In this document: piece by piece, positions 10,487 through 18,738 of the stretch
How positions within the stretch are numbered: the first letter of the stretch is position 1
How the letters are laid out: every line of letters starts with the position of its first letter
Assembly: GCF_036237315.1 (NCBI RefSeq)
Contig: NZ_CP108356.1
Span: 5,709,501 to 5,773,500 of the forward strand
Source of the DNA: Streptomyces sp. NBC_01351
GTDB taxonomy: Bacteria; Actinomycetota; Actinomycetes; Streptomycetales; Streptomycetaceae
Length of the DNA: 64,000 nucleotides
Reading direction: 5' to 3'
The notes under the pieces: generated by a model
Told to the model about the DNA's origin: nothing
What the model saw: the letters and a program-made list of their open reading frames with translations, nothing else
Databases searched by the model: none
Translations under genes and position numbers: made by a program

Positions 10487-10819
10487 CTACGAGGTCGCGG
10501 CGGTCCGCACCGGGTACGTCCGGACCGCCACCTCCTCGTCGTCCAGGCAGCGCCCCGACTCCAGGTCGAAGCGCTGCTTCAGCAGCGGCGAGGCCACGAA
10601 GGGCCGGCCCGCCGCCGCTCCCAGCAGGCCCCGCGAGAGCACCTGCGCCCCGGTGAAGGGGTCCTGGTTCCCGATGGCGTACGTGCGCCCCGCGCGGTCG
10701 ACGAACACCGCCGCCTGGCTCCCGTCGGGCAGCAGCGCCGCCACCCCGCGCCCGGGGACGAGCGAGGACAGCTCGCACACCGTCAGCCAGCCCTCCGCCA
10801 CCTGCAGTTCCACGGTCAT
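10487..10819 (-). CDS. nirD: Nitrite reductase (NAD(P)H) small subunit NirD
   Basis: A 110-residue NirD with a Rieske-like fold; as usual for NirD it lacks the Cys/His ligands of true Rieske proteins. Landmarks are TVCELSSLVPGRGVAALL, AVFVDRAGRTYAIGNQDPFTGAQVLSRG and SPLLKQRFDLESGRCLDDE. It partners NirB in reducing nitrite to ammonium in the cytoplasm. Its ATG overlaps the nirB stop codon by 4 bp (10816-10819), so the two are translationally coupled as the last genes of the nitrite operon. Confidence 0.93.
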   Translation of the reverse strand: MTVELQVAEGWLTVCELSSLVPGRGVAALLPDGSQAAVFVDRAGRTYAIGNQDPFTGAQVLSRGLLGAAAGRPFVASPLLKQRFDLESGRCLDDEEVAVRTYPVRTAATS

Positions 10820-13344
10820 CGGACTCCTCCGATCGTCAGGACGGCCAGGTCGGGCTTGACCTGATCGCGTTCGGGCACGAACTTCACCGTCGGGTCGGGG
10901 GCGCCGGGCGCGTTGACGAAGGACACGAACCGGCGCAGCCGCTCCGGGTCCTGCAGCGTCTCGGCCCACTCGTCCCGGTAGTGCGCCACGTGGTCGGCCA
11001 TCAGGGACTCCAGCTCCGCGCACAGCCCGAGCGAGTCGTGCACGATCACGTCCCGCAGGTGCCCCAGGCCCCCCTCCAGCCGCTCCAGCCAGGTGGAGGT
11101 CCGCTCCAGCCGGTCCGCGGTGCGGATGTAGAACATCAGGAACCGGTCGATGAGCCGGACCAGCTCGGCGTCGGACAGGTCCTGGGCGAGGAGATCGGCG
11201 TGGCGCGGGGTGGCCCCGCCGTTGCCGCCGACGTACAGGTTCCACCCGGCGGCCGTCGCGATGACCCCGAAGTCCTTGCTCTGGGCCTCCGCGCACTCGC
11301 GGGTGCAGCCGGAGACCGCCGACTTCAGCTTGTGCGGGGCGCGCAGTCCCCGGTAGCGCAGCTCCAGGTCGATGGCCATCCGGACGCTGTCCTGCACCCC
11401 GTAGCGGCACCAGGTCTGCCCCACGCAGGACTTCACCGTCCGCAGGGCCTTCCCGTACGCGTGTCCGGACTCGAAGCCGGCGTCGACGAGCCGGGCCCAG
11501 ATCCGGGGGAGCTGGTCCACGCGGGCGCCGAAGAGGTCGATCCGCTGACCGCCGGTGATCTTCGTGTAGAGGCCGAAGTCGCGGGCCACCTCGCCGATCA
11601 CGATCAGCTTGTCGGGGGTGATCTCACCGCCGGGGATGCGAGGCACGACCGAGTACGAGCCGTTGCGCTGCATGTTCGCGAGGAAGTGGTCGTTGGTGTC
11701 CTGGAGCGCGGCCTGCTCGCCGTCGAGGACGTAGCCGCTCGCGCCCAGGGTCGGGGCGAGCGAGGCGATGATCGAGCCGACGGTGGGCTTGCAGACCTCG
11801 CAGCCGTCACCGCCGCGGGCCTCCGGGCGGCCGTGCCCGTCGAGGAGTTCCTCGTACGAGGCCAGGCGGCGGGTGCGGACGATCTCGTAGAGCTCCGCGC
11901 GGGTGAAGGGGAAGCAGCCGCACAGCCCCTTGTCGGCGGAGGCCGGCAGCAGCTGCCCGATCACCTTGAGGCAACCGCCGCAGCCGGTGCCCGCCTTGGT
12001 GCACTTCTTGACCTCGGGGAGGGTGGAGCAGGCGGTGATGGCCTTCTTGGTGACGTTGTGGCAGGAGCAGATCACCGCGTGGTCGGGGAGCGAGGACGGG
12101 CCGAGCGCGACGGGCGCGCCGAGTCCCGCGGGCAGCACCAGCTGCTCGGGGGCGACGGGCGGCACGCTCCCGGTGAGCGGGCGGAGCAGGCCGTACGAGT
12201 CGGCGTCGCCGACCAGGACCCCGCCGAGGAGGACCCCGTCGGGGGAGACGACCAGCTTCTTGTAGACGCCGGAGCGGGAGTCGGACCAGACGACGTCCAG
12301 GCTGTCGGGGGCGGTGCCGTGGGCGTCGCCGAAGGAGGCCACGTCCACGCCGAGCAGCTTGAGCTTGGTGGAGAGGTCGGCTCCGGTGAACTCCTTCTCG
12401 CGGCCCAGCAGGTCTTCGGCGGCGGTCTCGGCCATCTCGTAGCCGGGGGCGACCAGGCCGTAGACCCGGCCGTCGACGGCGAGGGCGCACTCGCCGATCG
12501 CGTAGACGTTCGGGTCGGAGGTGCGGCAGTGGGAGTCCACCGTGATGCCGCCTCGCTCGCCGATGTACAGCCCCGCGGCACGGGCCAGCTGGTCGCGGGG
12601 CCGGACACCGGCGGAGAAGACGACCAGATCGGTGTCGATCGCGGACCCGTCGGTCAGCCGCATCCCGCTGACGTGACCGTCCTCGCCGGTCAGCACCTCC
12701 TGGGTACCGACACCGGTGTGAACGGTGATGCCCATGTTCTCGATGGTGCGCAACAGGGCCGCGCCGCCGCCCTCGTCCACCTGTACGGGCATCAGGCGCG
12801 GGGCGAACTCGACGACGCGGGTGGCGAGCCCGAGCCCCTGCAGGGCGCCGGCGGCCTCCAGCCCGAGGAGCCCGCCGCCGACGACCGCGCCGGAGACCTT
12901 GCCCTTCGCGTACTCCTCGATGGCGAGGAGGTCCTCGATGGTGCGGTAGACGAAGCAGCCGGGCGCGTCCTTGCCGAAGATGGGCGGCACGAAGGGATAG
13001 CTGCCGGTCGCCAGGACCAGGACGTCGTACGGGAACACCTGCCCGGAGCGGGAGGTGACGGTGCGGGCGTCCCGGTCGATGTGCTCGGCCGGGTCGTCGA
13101 GGTGGAGGGCGATGCCGTGCTCCGCCATGAAGCCGGGGGGCGTCAGGGACAGGTCCTCGGCGGTGCTGCCGGAGAAGTACGAGGTCAGGTGCACGCGGTC
13201 GTAGGCGGGCCGGGGCTCCTCGCAGAGCACGGTGATCCGGTGGGTGGCGGTGACCCCGCGCTCGGCGAGCGCCTCGAGGTAGCGCTGGCCGACCATGCCG
13301 TGCCCGATGAGCACGATCGTGGGCAAGGGCTCGGTCACGGTCAT
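10816..13344 (-). CDS. nirB: Nitrite reductase (NAD(P)H) large subunit NirB
   Basis: An 842-residue assimilatory nitrite reductase that converts nitrite to ammonium with six electrons from NAD(P)H. Domain order: FAD/NAD Rossmann domains (VLIGHGMVGQRYLEAL at the start, GGLLGLEAAGAL near 155-170); a BFD-like [2Fe-2S] domain with Cys pairs in CSCHNVTKK and CTKAGTGCGGCLK near 420-460; then the sulfite/nitrite reductase half. The siroheme-[4Fe-4S] Cys motifs are C-x5-C (CVGQTWC) and C-x3-C (CTREC), about residues 638-680. It lies 1 bp downstream of the FAD oxidoreductase gene and overlaps nirD. The operon promoter has a GlnR-like box at 14688-14714. Confidence 0.96.
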   Translation of the reverse strand: MTVTEPLPTIVLIGHGMVGQRYLEALAERGVTATHRITVLCEEPRPAYDRVHLTSYFSGSTAEDLSLTPPGFMAEHGIALHLDDPAEHIDRDARTVTSRSGQVFPYDVLVLATGSYPFVPPIFGKDAPGCFVYRTIEDLLAIEEYAKGKVSGAVVGGGLLGLEAAGALQGLGLATRVVEFAPRLMPVQVDEGGGAALLRTIENMGITVHTGVGTQEVLTGEDGHVSGMRLTDGSAIDTDLVVFSAGVRPRDQLARAAGLYIGERGGITVDSHCRTSDPNVYAIGECALAVDGRVYGLVAPGYEMAETAAEDLLGREKEFTGADLSTKLKLLGVDVASFGDAHGTAPDSLDVVWSDSRSGVYKKLVVSPDGVLLGGVLVGDADSYGLLRPLTGSVPPVAPEQLVLPAGLGAPVALGPSSLPDHAVICSCHNVTKKAITACSTLPEVKKCTKAGTGCGGCLKVIGQLLPASADKGLCGCFPFTRAELYEIVRTRRLASYEELLDGHGRPEARGGDGCEVCKPTVGSIIASLAPTLGASGYVLDGEQAALQDTNDHFLANMQRNGSYSVVPRIPGGEITPDKLIVIGEVARDFGLYTKITGGQRIDLFGARVDQLPRIWARLVDAGFESGHAYGKALRTVKSCVGQTWCRYGVQDSVRMAIDLELRYRGLRAPHKLKSAVSGCTRECAEAQSKDFGVIATAAGWNLYVGGNGGATPRHADLLAQDLSDAELVRLIDRFLMFYIRTADRLERTSTWLERLEGGLGHLRDVIVHDSLGLCAELESLMADHVAHYRDEWAETLQDPERLRRFVSFVNAPGAPDPTVKFVPERDQVKPDLAVLTIGGVR

Positions 13345-13345
13345 G

Positions 13346-14665
13346 TCAGTGGCCTCCGTCGTCGGTGAGCAGGTGGAACAGGTCGTGCGGTGGTTCGTCG
13401 CCCTCCCAGGTGCGGGCGAGGGCGCCCACGGTGGAGAGCTCGCCGAGCAGCACCCCGCCGACGAGGCGGTCGCCGCGGAGGACGACCTTCCGGTAGGTCC
13501 GGCGGGTGGCGTCGGCGAGGTGGACCACGTCGTCGCCGGGGCGCGGGGTGGTCTCGCCGAAGGCGGCGAGGTCGAGGGACCGGTCGCCGTCGGCGGCGAG
13601 GGTCAGGCGGGTGAGGGCGCGGGTGCCGGTGTAGTGCGCGGGCCGGCCGGTGAGGGTGGCGGCCAGGGCGTCGGCCTGCTCCAGGGCGGGTCCGGCCAGG
13701 CCGTACACCTGGCCGGCGTGCTCGGCGCAGTCGCCGATGGCGTGGATGCGGGGGTCGCTGGTGCGCAGCTGGTCGTCGACCACGATGCCCTTGCGGATCT
13801 CCAGCCCGGCGGCCTGGGCGAGGCCGATGCGGGGCCGTACGCCGCAGGCGAGGACGACGACATCGGCGTCGAGCCGGTAGCCGTCGGCCAGTTCGGCCCC
13901 GGTGACCCGGCGGTTGCCCCGTGCGGCCCGGCTGCCGGGGCTCCGCCCCGGACCCCGCTCCTCAAACGCCGGAGGGGCTGGATTCTGGCTGCTGTCGGCT
14001 GCCCGGTGCGGCTCCGGCACAGACGCAACAGTCAGGCCGCGGACCCGGCATTCCGTGTGGATCTCCACGCCGAGGGCGGTCAGGTGGGCGTGGAGCATGG
14101 CGGAGGCGTCCGCGTCCAGCTGGCGTTCCATCAGGCGCTCGCCCTGCTGCGCGAGGACCACCTGCGCGCCCCGCGCGGCCAGCGCGCGGGCCGCCGAGAC
14201 GCCCAGGAGGCCGCCGCCGATCACCACTGCCCGCACCCCGGGGCGTACGGCCGCCGACAGGGCGAGGCAGTCGTCCATCGTGCGGAAGGCGTGGACCCCG
14301 TCCGGGAGGTCCCGCCCCTCCGGCTCGAACAGCCCCCGCAGCGGCGGGAGCACCGCGTTCGAGCCGGTGGCCAGCACCAGGGTGTCGTACGGCAGCGCCG
14401 CGCCGTCGTCACAGTGGACCGTCCGCTCGGCGCGGTCGACGCGGACCGCGCGGACCCCCCGCCGCAGCTCCGGGCCGACCGCCGGGAGGGCGGTCACCTC
14501 CGGTGCGTACCGGCCCGCCAGGACCTCGGCGAGCAGCACCCGGTTGTACGGGACGTGGCTCTCCTCGCCGAGGACGGTCACCGCCGCCGCGCCATTCAGC
14601 CGCGCGGCGAGTCGCAGGCCCGCGAGGCCGCCGCCGATCACCACCACACGCTGATTCGAGGTCAT
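13346..14665 (-). CDS. FAD/NAD-dependent oxidoreductase, first gene of the nirBD operon
   Basis: A 439-residue pyridine-nucleotide-disulfide-type reductase related to the N-terminal half of NirB. It has the FAD motif VVVIGGGLAGLRLAARL, the NAD motif VVIGGGLLGVSAARAL and the FAD-contact IHAIGDCAEHAGQVYGL. It probably feeds electrons into nitrite or nitrate reduction. Translation likely starts at the very 5' end of the mRNA: a -10-like CACGCT lies 6 nt before the ATG and there is no ribosome site. Odd feature: about 35 residues between the NAD domain and ADGYRLDADVVVLACGVRPR are encoded by and around a type B repeat (SSQNPAPPAFEERGPGRSPG), inserted in frame. Confidence 0.9.
   Translation of the reverse strand: MTSNQRVVVIGGGLAGLRLAARLNGAAAVTVLGEESHVPYNRVLLAEVLAGRYAPEVTALPAVGPELRRGVRAVRVDRAERTVHCDDGAALPYDTLVLATGSNAVLPPLRGLFEPEGRDLPDGVHAFRTMDDCLALSAAVRPGVRAVVIGGGLLGVSAARALAARGAQVVLAQQGERLMERQLDADASAMLHAHLTALGVEIHTECRVRGLTVASVPEPHRAADSSQNPAPPAFEERGPGRSPGSRAARGNRRVTGAELADGYRLDADVVVLACGVRPRIGLAQAAGLEIRKGIVVDDQLRTSDPRIHAIGDCAEHAGQVYGLAGPALEQADALAATLTGRPAHYTGTRALTRLTLAADGDRSLDLAAFGETTPRPGDDVVHLADATRRTYRKVVLRGDRLVGGVLLGELSTVGALARTWEGDEPPHDLFHLLTDDGGH
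13934..13984. repeat. Type B repeat inserted in frame in the nir oxidoreductase
   Basis: CCGGGGCTCCGCCCCGGACC, then CTCCTCAAACGCCGGAGGGG. The first half is a near-perfect palindrome and the second half pairs CTCC with GGAG. The coding frame stays open through it on the minus strand. Confidence 0.8.
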
Positions 14666-14671
14666 GCCATG

Positions 14672-14714
14672 AGCGTGCGCGGCTGCTGTTTCCCCGCCGC
14701 ATCGTTGTTGTTAC
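14672..14714 (-). promoter_or_regulatory. GlnR-like box and leaderless promoter of the nirBD operon
   Basis: Minus-strand order: GTAAC (14714-14710), 6 nt, GATGC (14703-14699), 6 nt, GAAAC (14692-14688), then exactly 10 nt, CACGCT (14677-14672), 6 nt and the ATG at 14665. The published GlnR box is gTnAC-n6-GaAAC repeated at 11 nt; this fits, with GATGC as a degenerate half-site. The same layout is found before nasA and cbiX. Confidence 0.7.
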
Positions 14715-14809
14715 CCGGACGGAACGCCGACCTCAGCGTCCGGGTTAAGGGTCCGTGAGGCCTCCCTCAACGCCGCCTTAAGGATCATCCACACCGCCGC
14801 CCCGGCCCT

Positions 14810-14815
14810 TAGCGT
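14810..14815 (+). promoter_or_regulatory. -10 element of a leaderless promoter for the ferric-reductase-like gene
   Basis: TAGCGT lies 7 nt before the ATG at 14823 with no ribosome-binding site between, as in leaderless Streptomyces transcripts. This supports 14823 rather than the GTG at 14814 as the start. Confidence 0.45.
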
Positions 14816-14822
14816 GCTTCGT

Positions 14823-16118
14823 ATGCAAGATGCTGTGGTGCGGCTGAGGGGCGGGGTGGCGGCCGGGGCGGGGGTGGTGACCCTGCTCTGGGCGGTGCAG
14901 GTGCGGCCCTCGGCGCGGCCCGACGCGCTGTTCGCCACCGCCGCGCACCTGACCGGGCTGCTCGCCGGCTACGGGGTGCTCGTGCTGCTGTTCCTGATGG
15001 CCAGGGTGCCCGCCGTCGAGCACGGGGTCGGCGCCGACCGGCTCGCCCGATGGCACGCCCTCGGCGGCCGCCACGTCCTGCTCCTCTGCTTCGGGCACGG
15101 GCTGTTCGCCCTGCTCGGATACGCCGTGCACGAGGAGGTCGATGTGGTCTCCGCCGTCCGGGAGCTGCTCGGCTTCCCCGCGCTCGCCGCCGCCGCGGCC
15201 GGGACCGTCCTCCTGGTCGCGGTCGGCGTGACCTCCGCCCGGGCGGTACGCCGCCGGGTGTCGCACGAAACCTGGCGCGGGGTCCACCTGCTGGTGTACC
15301 TCGCGGCCGCCCTCGGCTTCGTGCACCAGCTCGCCGGGCCCGATCTCGCTCCGGTCGCCTGGTTCTGGGCGCTCGCCCACACCGTGGTCGCCGTCCTGCT
15401 GGTCTGGTACCGCGTGGTGGTCCCCGGGCGCCAGGCCCTGCGGCACGCGCTGCGGGTCGCGGAGGTACGGGCGGAGGGGCCCGGGGTGGTCTCCGTCGTC
15501 ATCCGCGGGGAGCACCTGGCGGAGCTGCGCGCGGAGCCGGGGCAGTTCCTGCGCTGGCGGTTCCTGGAGCGGCGGCTGTGGCACACGGCCCTGCCGTTCT
15601 CGCTGTCCGCGCCGGTGCACGGGGACACCCTGCGGATCACCGTCAAGGGGCTCGGCGGCCACTCGCGGCGGATCCGCCGGCTGCGCCCGGGCACGCGGGT
15701 CCTGGCCACGGGGCCGTTCGGCGCGCTCACCGCCGCCCGGCGGACCCGGCCCAAGGTGCTGCTGATCGCGGGCGGGGTCGGCATCACCCCGATGCGGGCC
15801 CTGTTCGAGACCCTGCCCGGCGGCCCCGGGGACATCACCCTCCTCTACCGGGCCGGGGCCGAGGAGCACCTCGTACTGCGCTCCGAGCTGGAGGCCATCG
15901 CCGCCGAACGGCAGGCGGGGCTGCACTACCTCCTCGGGCCGTCGGGCGCCGCCTACGATCCGCTCGCTCCGCAGGCGCTGTCCGCGCTGGTGCCGGACCT
16001 GGCCGAGCAGGACGTGTACCTGTGCGGGCCGCCGGGGATGGCCGACGCGACGAGGGCCGCGCTGCTGCGGGCCGGGGTGCCCGAGGGGCGCATCCATGCC
16101 GAGTGCTTCAGCTTCTGA
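14823..16118 (+). CDS. Ferric-reductase-like membrane flavoprotein (ferredoxin reductase family)
   Basis: A 431-residue protein. Residues 1-200 contain about six membrane helices with His residues suited to haem binding (LARWHALGGRHVLLLCFGHG, RGVHLLVYLAAALGFVHQL), as in ferric-reductase/NOX domains. Residues 210-431 form a cytosolic FAD/NAD module with the FAD motif HTALPFSLSAP, the NAD motif LLIAGGVGITPMRALFE, and the C-terminal YLCGPPGM and HAECFSF ending. It should move electrons from NAD(P)H across the membrane to an unknown acceptor. It is divergent from the nir operon and followed by a small membrane protein gene. Confidence 0.85.
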   Translation: MQDAVVRLRGGVAAGAGVVTLLWAVQVRPSARPDALFATAAHLTGLLAGYGVLVLLFLMARVPAVEHGVGADRLARWHALGGRHVLLLCFGHGLFALLGYAVHEEVDVVSAVRELLGFPALAAAAAGTVLLVAVGVTSARAVRRRVSHETWRGVHLLVYLAAALGFVHQLAGPDLAPVAWFWALAHTVVAVLLVWYRVVVPGRQALRHALRVAEVRAEGPGVVSVVIRGEHLAELRAEPGQFLRWRFLERRLWHTALPFSLSAPVHGDTLRITVKGLGGHSRRIRRLRPGTRVLATGPFGALTAARRTRPKVLLIAGGVGITPMRALFETLPGGPGDITLLYRAGAEEHLVLRSELEAIAAERQAGLHYLLGPSGAAYDPLAPQALSALVPDLAEQDVYLCGPPGMADATRAALLRAGVPEGRIHAECFSF

Positions 16119-16167
16119 TCGGCTTCCGATCAGTTCCCCGATCAGCTCCCCGAGAGGTTCCGCGTTC

Positions 16168-16419
16168 ATGCGCCACCCGCTCCACGTCCCCTTGTCCGTG
16201 CCCGTCGCCGCGGTCCCGAAGGCCCGGCACCGCAGGCCGAGCAGGCCGTCCGTCCTGGCTTCCGTACGGCCCGCGCAGCGCCTGGCGGTCGGGCTGGGGC
16301 TGGCCAGTGTGCTGGCCGCGAGCGTGCTGACGGCGGCCGTGGACCCGGCGGCGCCGGTGGCCCCGGACCGGGTCGCGGACCGGCAAAGCTCAACCTTTGC
16401 GCAAGTTTTCGGGGATTGA
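16168..16419 (+). CDS. Small predicted membrane/secreted protein
   Basis: An 83-residue ORF starting at ATG 16168. It has a basic N-terminal region (KARHRRPSRPS), one hydrophobic helix (LAVGLGLASVLAASVLTAAV) and a short polar tail ending STFAQVFGD. It is 49 bp after the ferric-reductase-like gene, on the same strand and probably co-transcribed. I do not recognise a family. Its position resembles that of FMN-binding partner proteins, but no FMN-binding sequence is present, so it may be a shortened relative or a separate small protein. Confidence 0.45.
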   Translation: MRHPLHVPLSVPVAAVPKARHRRPSRPSVLASVRPAQRLAVGLGLASVLAASVLTAAVDPAAPVAPDRVADRQSSTFAQVFGD

Positions 16420-16443
16420 CGACACCCGCGCCTGACAGGTGCA

Positions 16444-16449
16444 TAGGGT
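16444..16449 (+). promoter_or_regulatory. -10 element for the TauE/SafE gene (leaderless)
   Basis: TAGGGT lies 6 nt before the GTG at 16456 with no ribosome site between. Confidence 0.4.
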
Positions 16450-16455
16450 CGGGTT

Positions 16456-17232
16456 GTGCCTGACATATCAACAACGATGATCATCGTGCTGTGCGTGGCC
16501 GCCGCGGCGGCCGGCTGGATCGACGCCGTGGTGGGCGGCGGCGGCCTGCTGCTCGTGCCCGCCCTGCTCCTCGGCCTGCCGAACGCCCACCCCGCCACCG
16601 TCCTCGGCACGAACAAGGCCGTCGCCATCGTCGGCACCGGGGGCGCGGCCGTCGCGTACCTGCGCAAGGTCCCGATGGACGTGAAGCTCGCCGTCCGCAT
16701 CGGGGTGGCCGCGCTCCTCGGCTCGATGGGCGGCGCCGCGATCGCCGGAGGCATCAGCAAGGACACGCTCCGCCCGATGATCATGGTGGTGCTGGTGTTC
16801 GTCGCCGGGGTCGTGCTCTTCCGGCCCGCCTTCGGCGCGGCCCCCGCCGCCTCGCCCGTCAGTCGCCGACGGGTACTGCTGGCCATCGGCCTGGTCGGCC
16901 TCGGCCTCGGCTTCTACGACGGCCTCTTCGGACCCGGCACCGGCACCTTCCTGGTGCTCTCGCTGACCGCGGTGCTCCACCTCGACCTGGTCGCCGCCTC
17001 CGCGACCGCCAAGATCGTCAACACCTGCACCAACGCGGGGGCGCTCGCGATGTTCGCCTACCAGGGCATGGTGCTGTGGCAGCTGGCCGCGCTGCTGGCG
17101 GCGTTCAACCTCGCCGGCAGCATGGTCGGCGCGAGCATGGCGCTCAAGAAGGGCAGCGGATTCGTCCGCGGGGTGCTGCTGACGGTGGTGGGCGCGCTCG
17201 TGGTGAAGCTCGGCTTCGAGCAGTGGGGCTGA
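16456..17232 (+). CDS. TauE/SafE-family anion permease
   Basis: A 258-residue protein with about eight membrane helices. It carries the two half-repeats of TauE/SafE: GWIDAVVGGGGLLLVPALLL at the N-terminus and GFYDGLFGPGTGTFLVL in the second half, plus the conserved GTNKAVAIVGT and ASATAKIVNTCTNAGAL segments. The family moves sulfite, sulfoacetate and similar anions, and some members sit with nitrite/sulfite genes. The substrate is not determined by sequence. GTG 16456 is the likely leaderless start. It is convergent with the sortase. Confidence 0.88.
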   Translation: MPDISTTMIIVLCVAAAAAGWIDAVVGGGGLLLVPALLLGLPNAHPATVLGTNKAVAIVGTGGAAVAYLRKVPMDVKLAVRIGVAALLGSMGGAAIAGGISKDTLRPMIMVVLVFVAGVVLFRPAFGAAPAASPVSRRRVLLAIGLVGLGLGFYDGLFGPGTGTFLVLSLTAVLHLDLVAASATAKIVNTCTNAGALAMFAYQGMVLWQLAALLAAFNLAGSMVGASMALKKGSGFVRGVLLTVVGALVVKLGFEQWG

Positions 17233-17242
17233 CCGGGCCCGC

Positions 17243-17878
17243 TCAGTACGTCCCGGTGAGGTGCGCGAAGACGACCACGTTCCCCCGGTACCCGGTGCCC
17301 GGCGAGAAGCCGCCGCCGCAGGTGATCACCCGTAGCTCGGCGCGCGGCGAAGGCCCGTACACCCGGCTGTCGGGGAAGGCCACGGCGTCGTAGACCTCGA
17401 CCGCGTGGACGGTGAACACCGCCGTACGGCCGTCGGCGCGCGCGATCTCGATCGATGCCCCGCGGCGCAGCGCGCCCAGGTGATAGAAGACCCCGGGGCC
17501 GGCGGAATCGTCCACGTGCCCCGCGACGAGCGCGGTACCGGTGGCGCCCGGGGTGGTGCCCTCGCGGTACCAGCCGGCCAGGTCGCGCCGTGAGGGCGGC
17601 GGTACTTCGAGGCTGCCGCCCGGCTCCAGGCCGAGTCCGGTCAGCGGGACGTCGACCCGGATGGACGGGATCCGGATTCGCCGGGGAGGGGAGCCGGGGA
17701 GCGGTGCGAGGCCCGGGCCGGCGTCACCGGCGGCGGTCAGGGCCTCGGCGGGGGAGGGCAGCGGCGGTCCGACGGGCTCGCGGGAACCGCTCGACACGAG
17801 CCAGATGCCCACGCAGGCGGCGATCGCGACGAGGCCGCCGTGACCCCGCAATCCCCTCTGGCCCCCACCCATGCGCAT
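17243..17878 (-). CDS. Class F sortase
   Basis: A 211-residue actinobacterial class F sortase, a transpeptidase that anchors or processes surface proteins. There is an N-terminal membrane anchor (GHGGLVAIAACVGIWLVSS), then a Pro-rich linker, then the catalytic domain starting RIRIPSIRVDVPLTGLGL. The catalytic His is in TALVAGHVDD, Cys in ELRVITCGGGF, and the Arg probably in GTGYRGNVVVFA. ATG 17878 is chosen because GAGGGG lies just upstream and longer starts overlap the neighbouring gene. The upstream gene (18003-18545) encodes a secreted, membrane-anchored protein and is its likely functional neighbour. Confidence 0.88.
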   Translation of the reverse strand: MRMGGGQRGLRGHGGLVAIAACVGIWLVSSGSREPVGPPLPSPAEALTAAGDAGPGLAPLPGSPPRRIRIPSIRVDVPLTGLGLEPGGSLEVPPPSRRDLAGWYREGTTPGATGTALVAGHVDDSAGPGVFYHLGALRRGASIEIARADGRTAVFTVHAVEVYDAVAFPDSRVYGPSPRAELRVITCGGGFSPGTGYRGNVVVFAHLTGTY

Positions 17879-18002
17879 TCCCCCTCGGCGTCCGTGTCGG
17901 CTGACTGGCCGTCGCCCGCCCCGCGAACGGGGGGGACCTCGCGGGGAGGGCGACGGGGGACGGTACCGGTCGGACCGCGGCCGGAGCCGCGGTGGGCGTC
18001 CG

Positions 18003-18545
18003 TCAGCTCCGCGTGCCGCTCGCCCGGCGACGCAGGAGCCAGGTACCGCCGACGGCGGTCGCGGCCAGCACGGCCGCTCCCGCCGCGATCTTGGCGGGGT
18101 CGGTGGTTGTGGTCGTGCCACCGCCCACCCCGGTGTGGACGTGGCCCTGGGGGCCGCGTTCGGTGACGACCAGGTCGCCGGTGGCGAACTTGCCGTTCGC
18201 GCAGGTCACCCCGATGTCGTAGGTCCCCGGGCGGGTGCCGCGGGCGACCTGGAACTGCCCCACGACCACCTCCTTGTGGGTGGTGGGCACCAGCTTGAAC
18301 CGGCCGCCGCCGACCGTGGACGCATCACCCTCGGCGTGGCTGCCGGGGCCGCAGGCCTTCGTGTTCACGGTGACCGTGGCGCCGGGGGCGGCGGACTTGG
18401 GCCACACCTCCAGCGGGGCGAAGTCCCCGGGCGCGAAGGCCACCATGCCGAGCTCCGCGGCCGCGACCGCACCGGCGACCGGGCCGGTGAACGCGGCGGC
18501 GGTCAGCGCGGTCGCGGTCAGCGCGTGTGCGGTACGTCGGCGCAT
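18003..18545 (-). CDS. Secreted, C-terminally membrane-anchored protein next to the sortase
   Basis: A 180-residue surface protein with a signal peptide (residues 1-30, ending AGAVAAAE), an Ig-like extracellular domain with two Cys (TKACGPGS and GVTCANGK, probably a disulfide), a Thr-rich spacer (GGGTTTTTDPAK), a membrane helix (IAAGAAVLAATAVGGTWLL) and a basic tail RRRASGTRS. This is the architecture of a sortase substrate, but there is no clear LPxTG motif; GGTWLL sits inside the helix. It may be a sortase partner rather than a substrate. It lies 125 bp upstream of the sortase. Confidence 0.7.
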   Translation of the reverse strand: MRRRTAHALTATALTAAAFTGPVAGAVAAAELGMVAFAPGDFAPLEVWPKSAAPGATVTVNTKACGPGSHAEGDASTVGGGRFKLVPTTHKEVVVGQFQVARGTRPGTYDIGVTCANGKFATGDLVVTERGPQGHVHTGVGGGTTTTTDPAKIAAGAAVLAATAVGGTWLLRRRASGTRS

Positions 18546-18738
18546 GGGGTTCTCCTGGAGACACGGGGTCGTGTCTCCGAGGTAACCCGGCCCTCCCCGA
18601 GAGCGCCTGCTGATGTCTCGTCAGATATCGCCCCGCTCGGCCCGCCGCCCCGTGTTTGCGCACGTCAGCGGTACCGAGGGGCCATTCGTGGAACCCCACC
18701 CCGTCCGGGTGAGCTCGCGTCCCACGGGCGCGGACGAT

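Noticed and set aside
10487..10819. NirD as a degenerate Rieske protein
   Set aside because: Lack of Fe-S ligands is normal for NirD.
10981..13368. A 795-codon open frame antisense to nirB
   Set aside because: Same GC artefact; no recognisable domain, fully covered by nirB.
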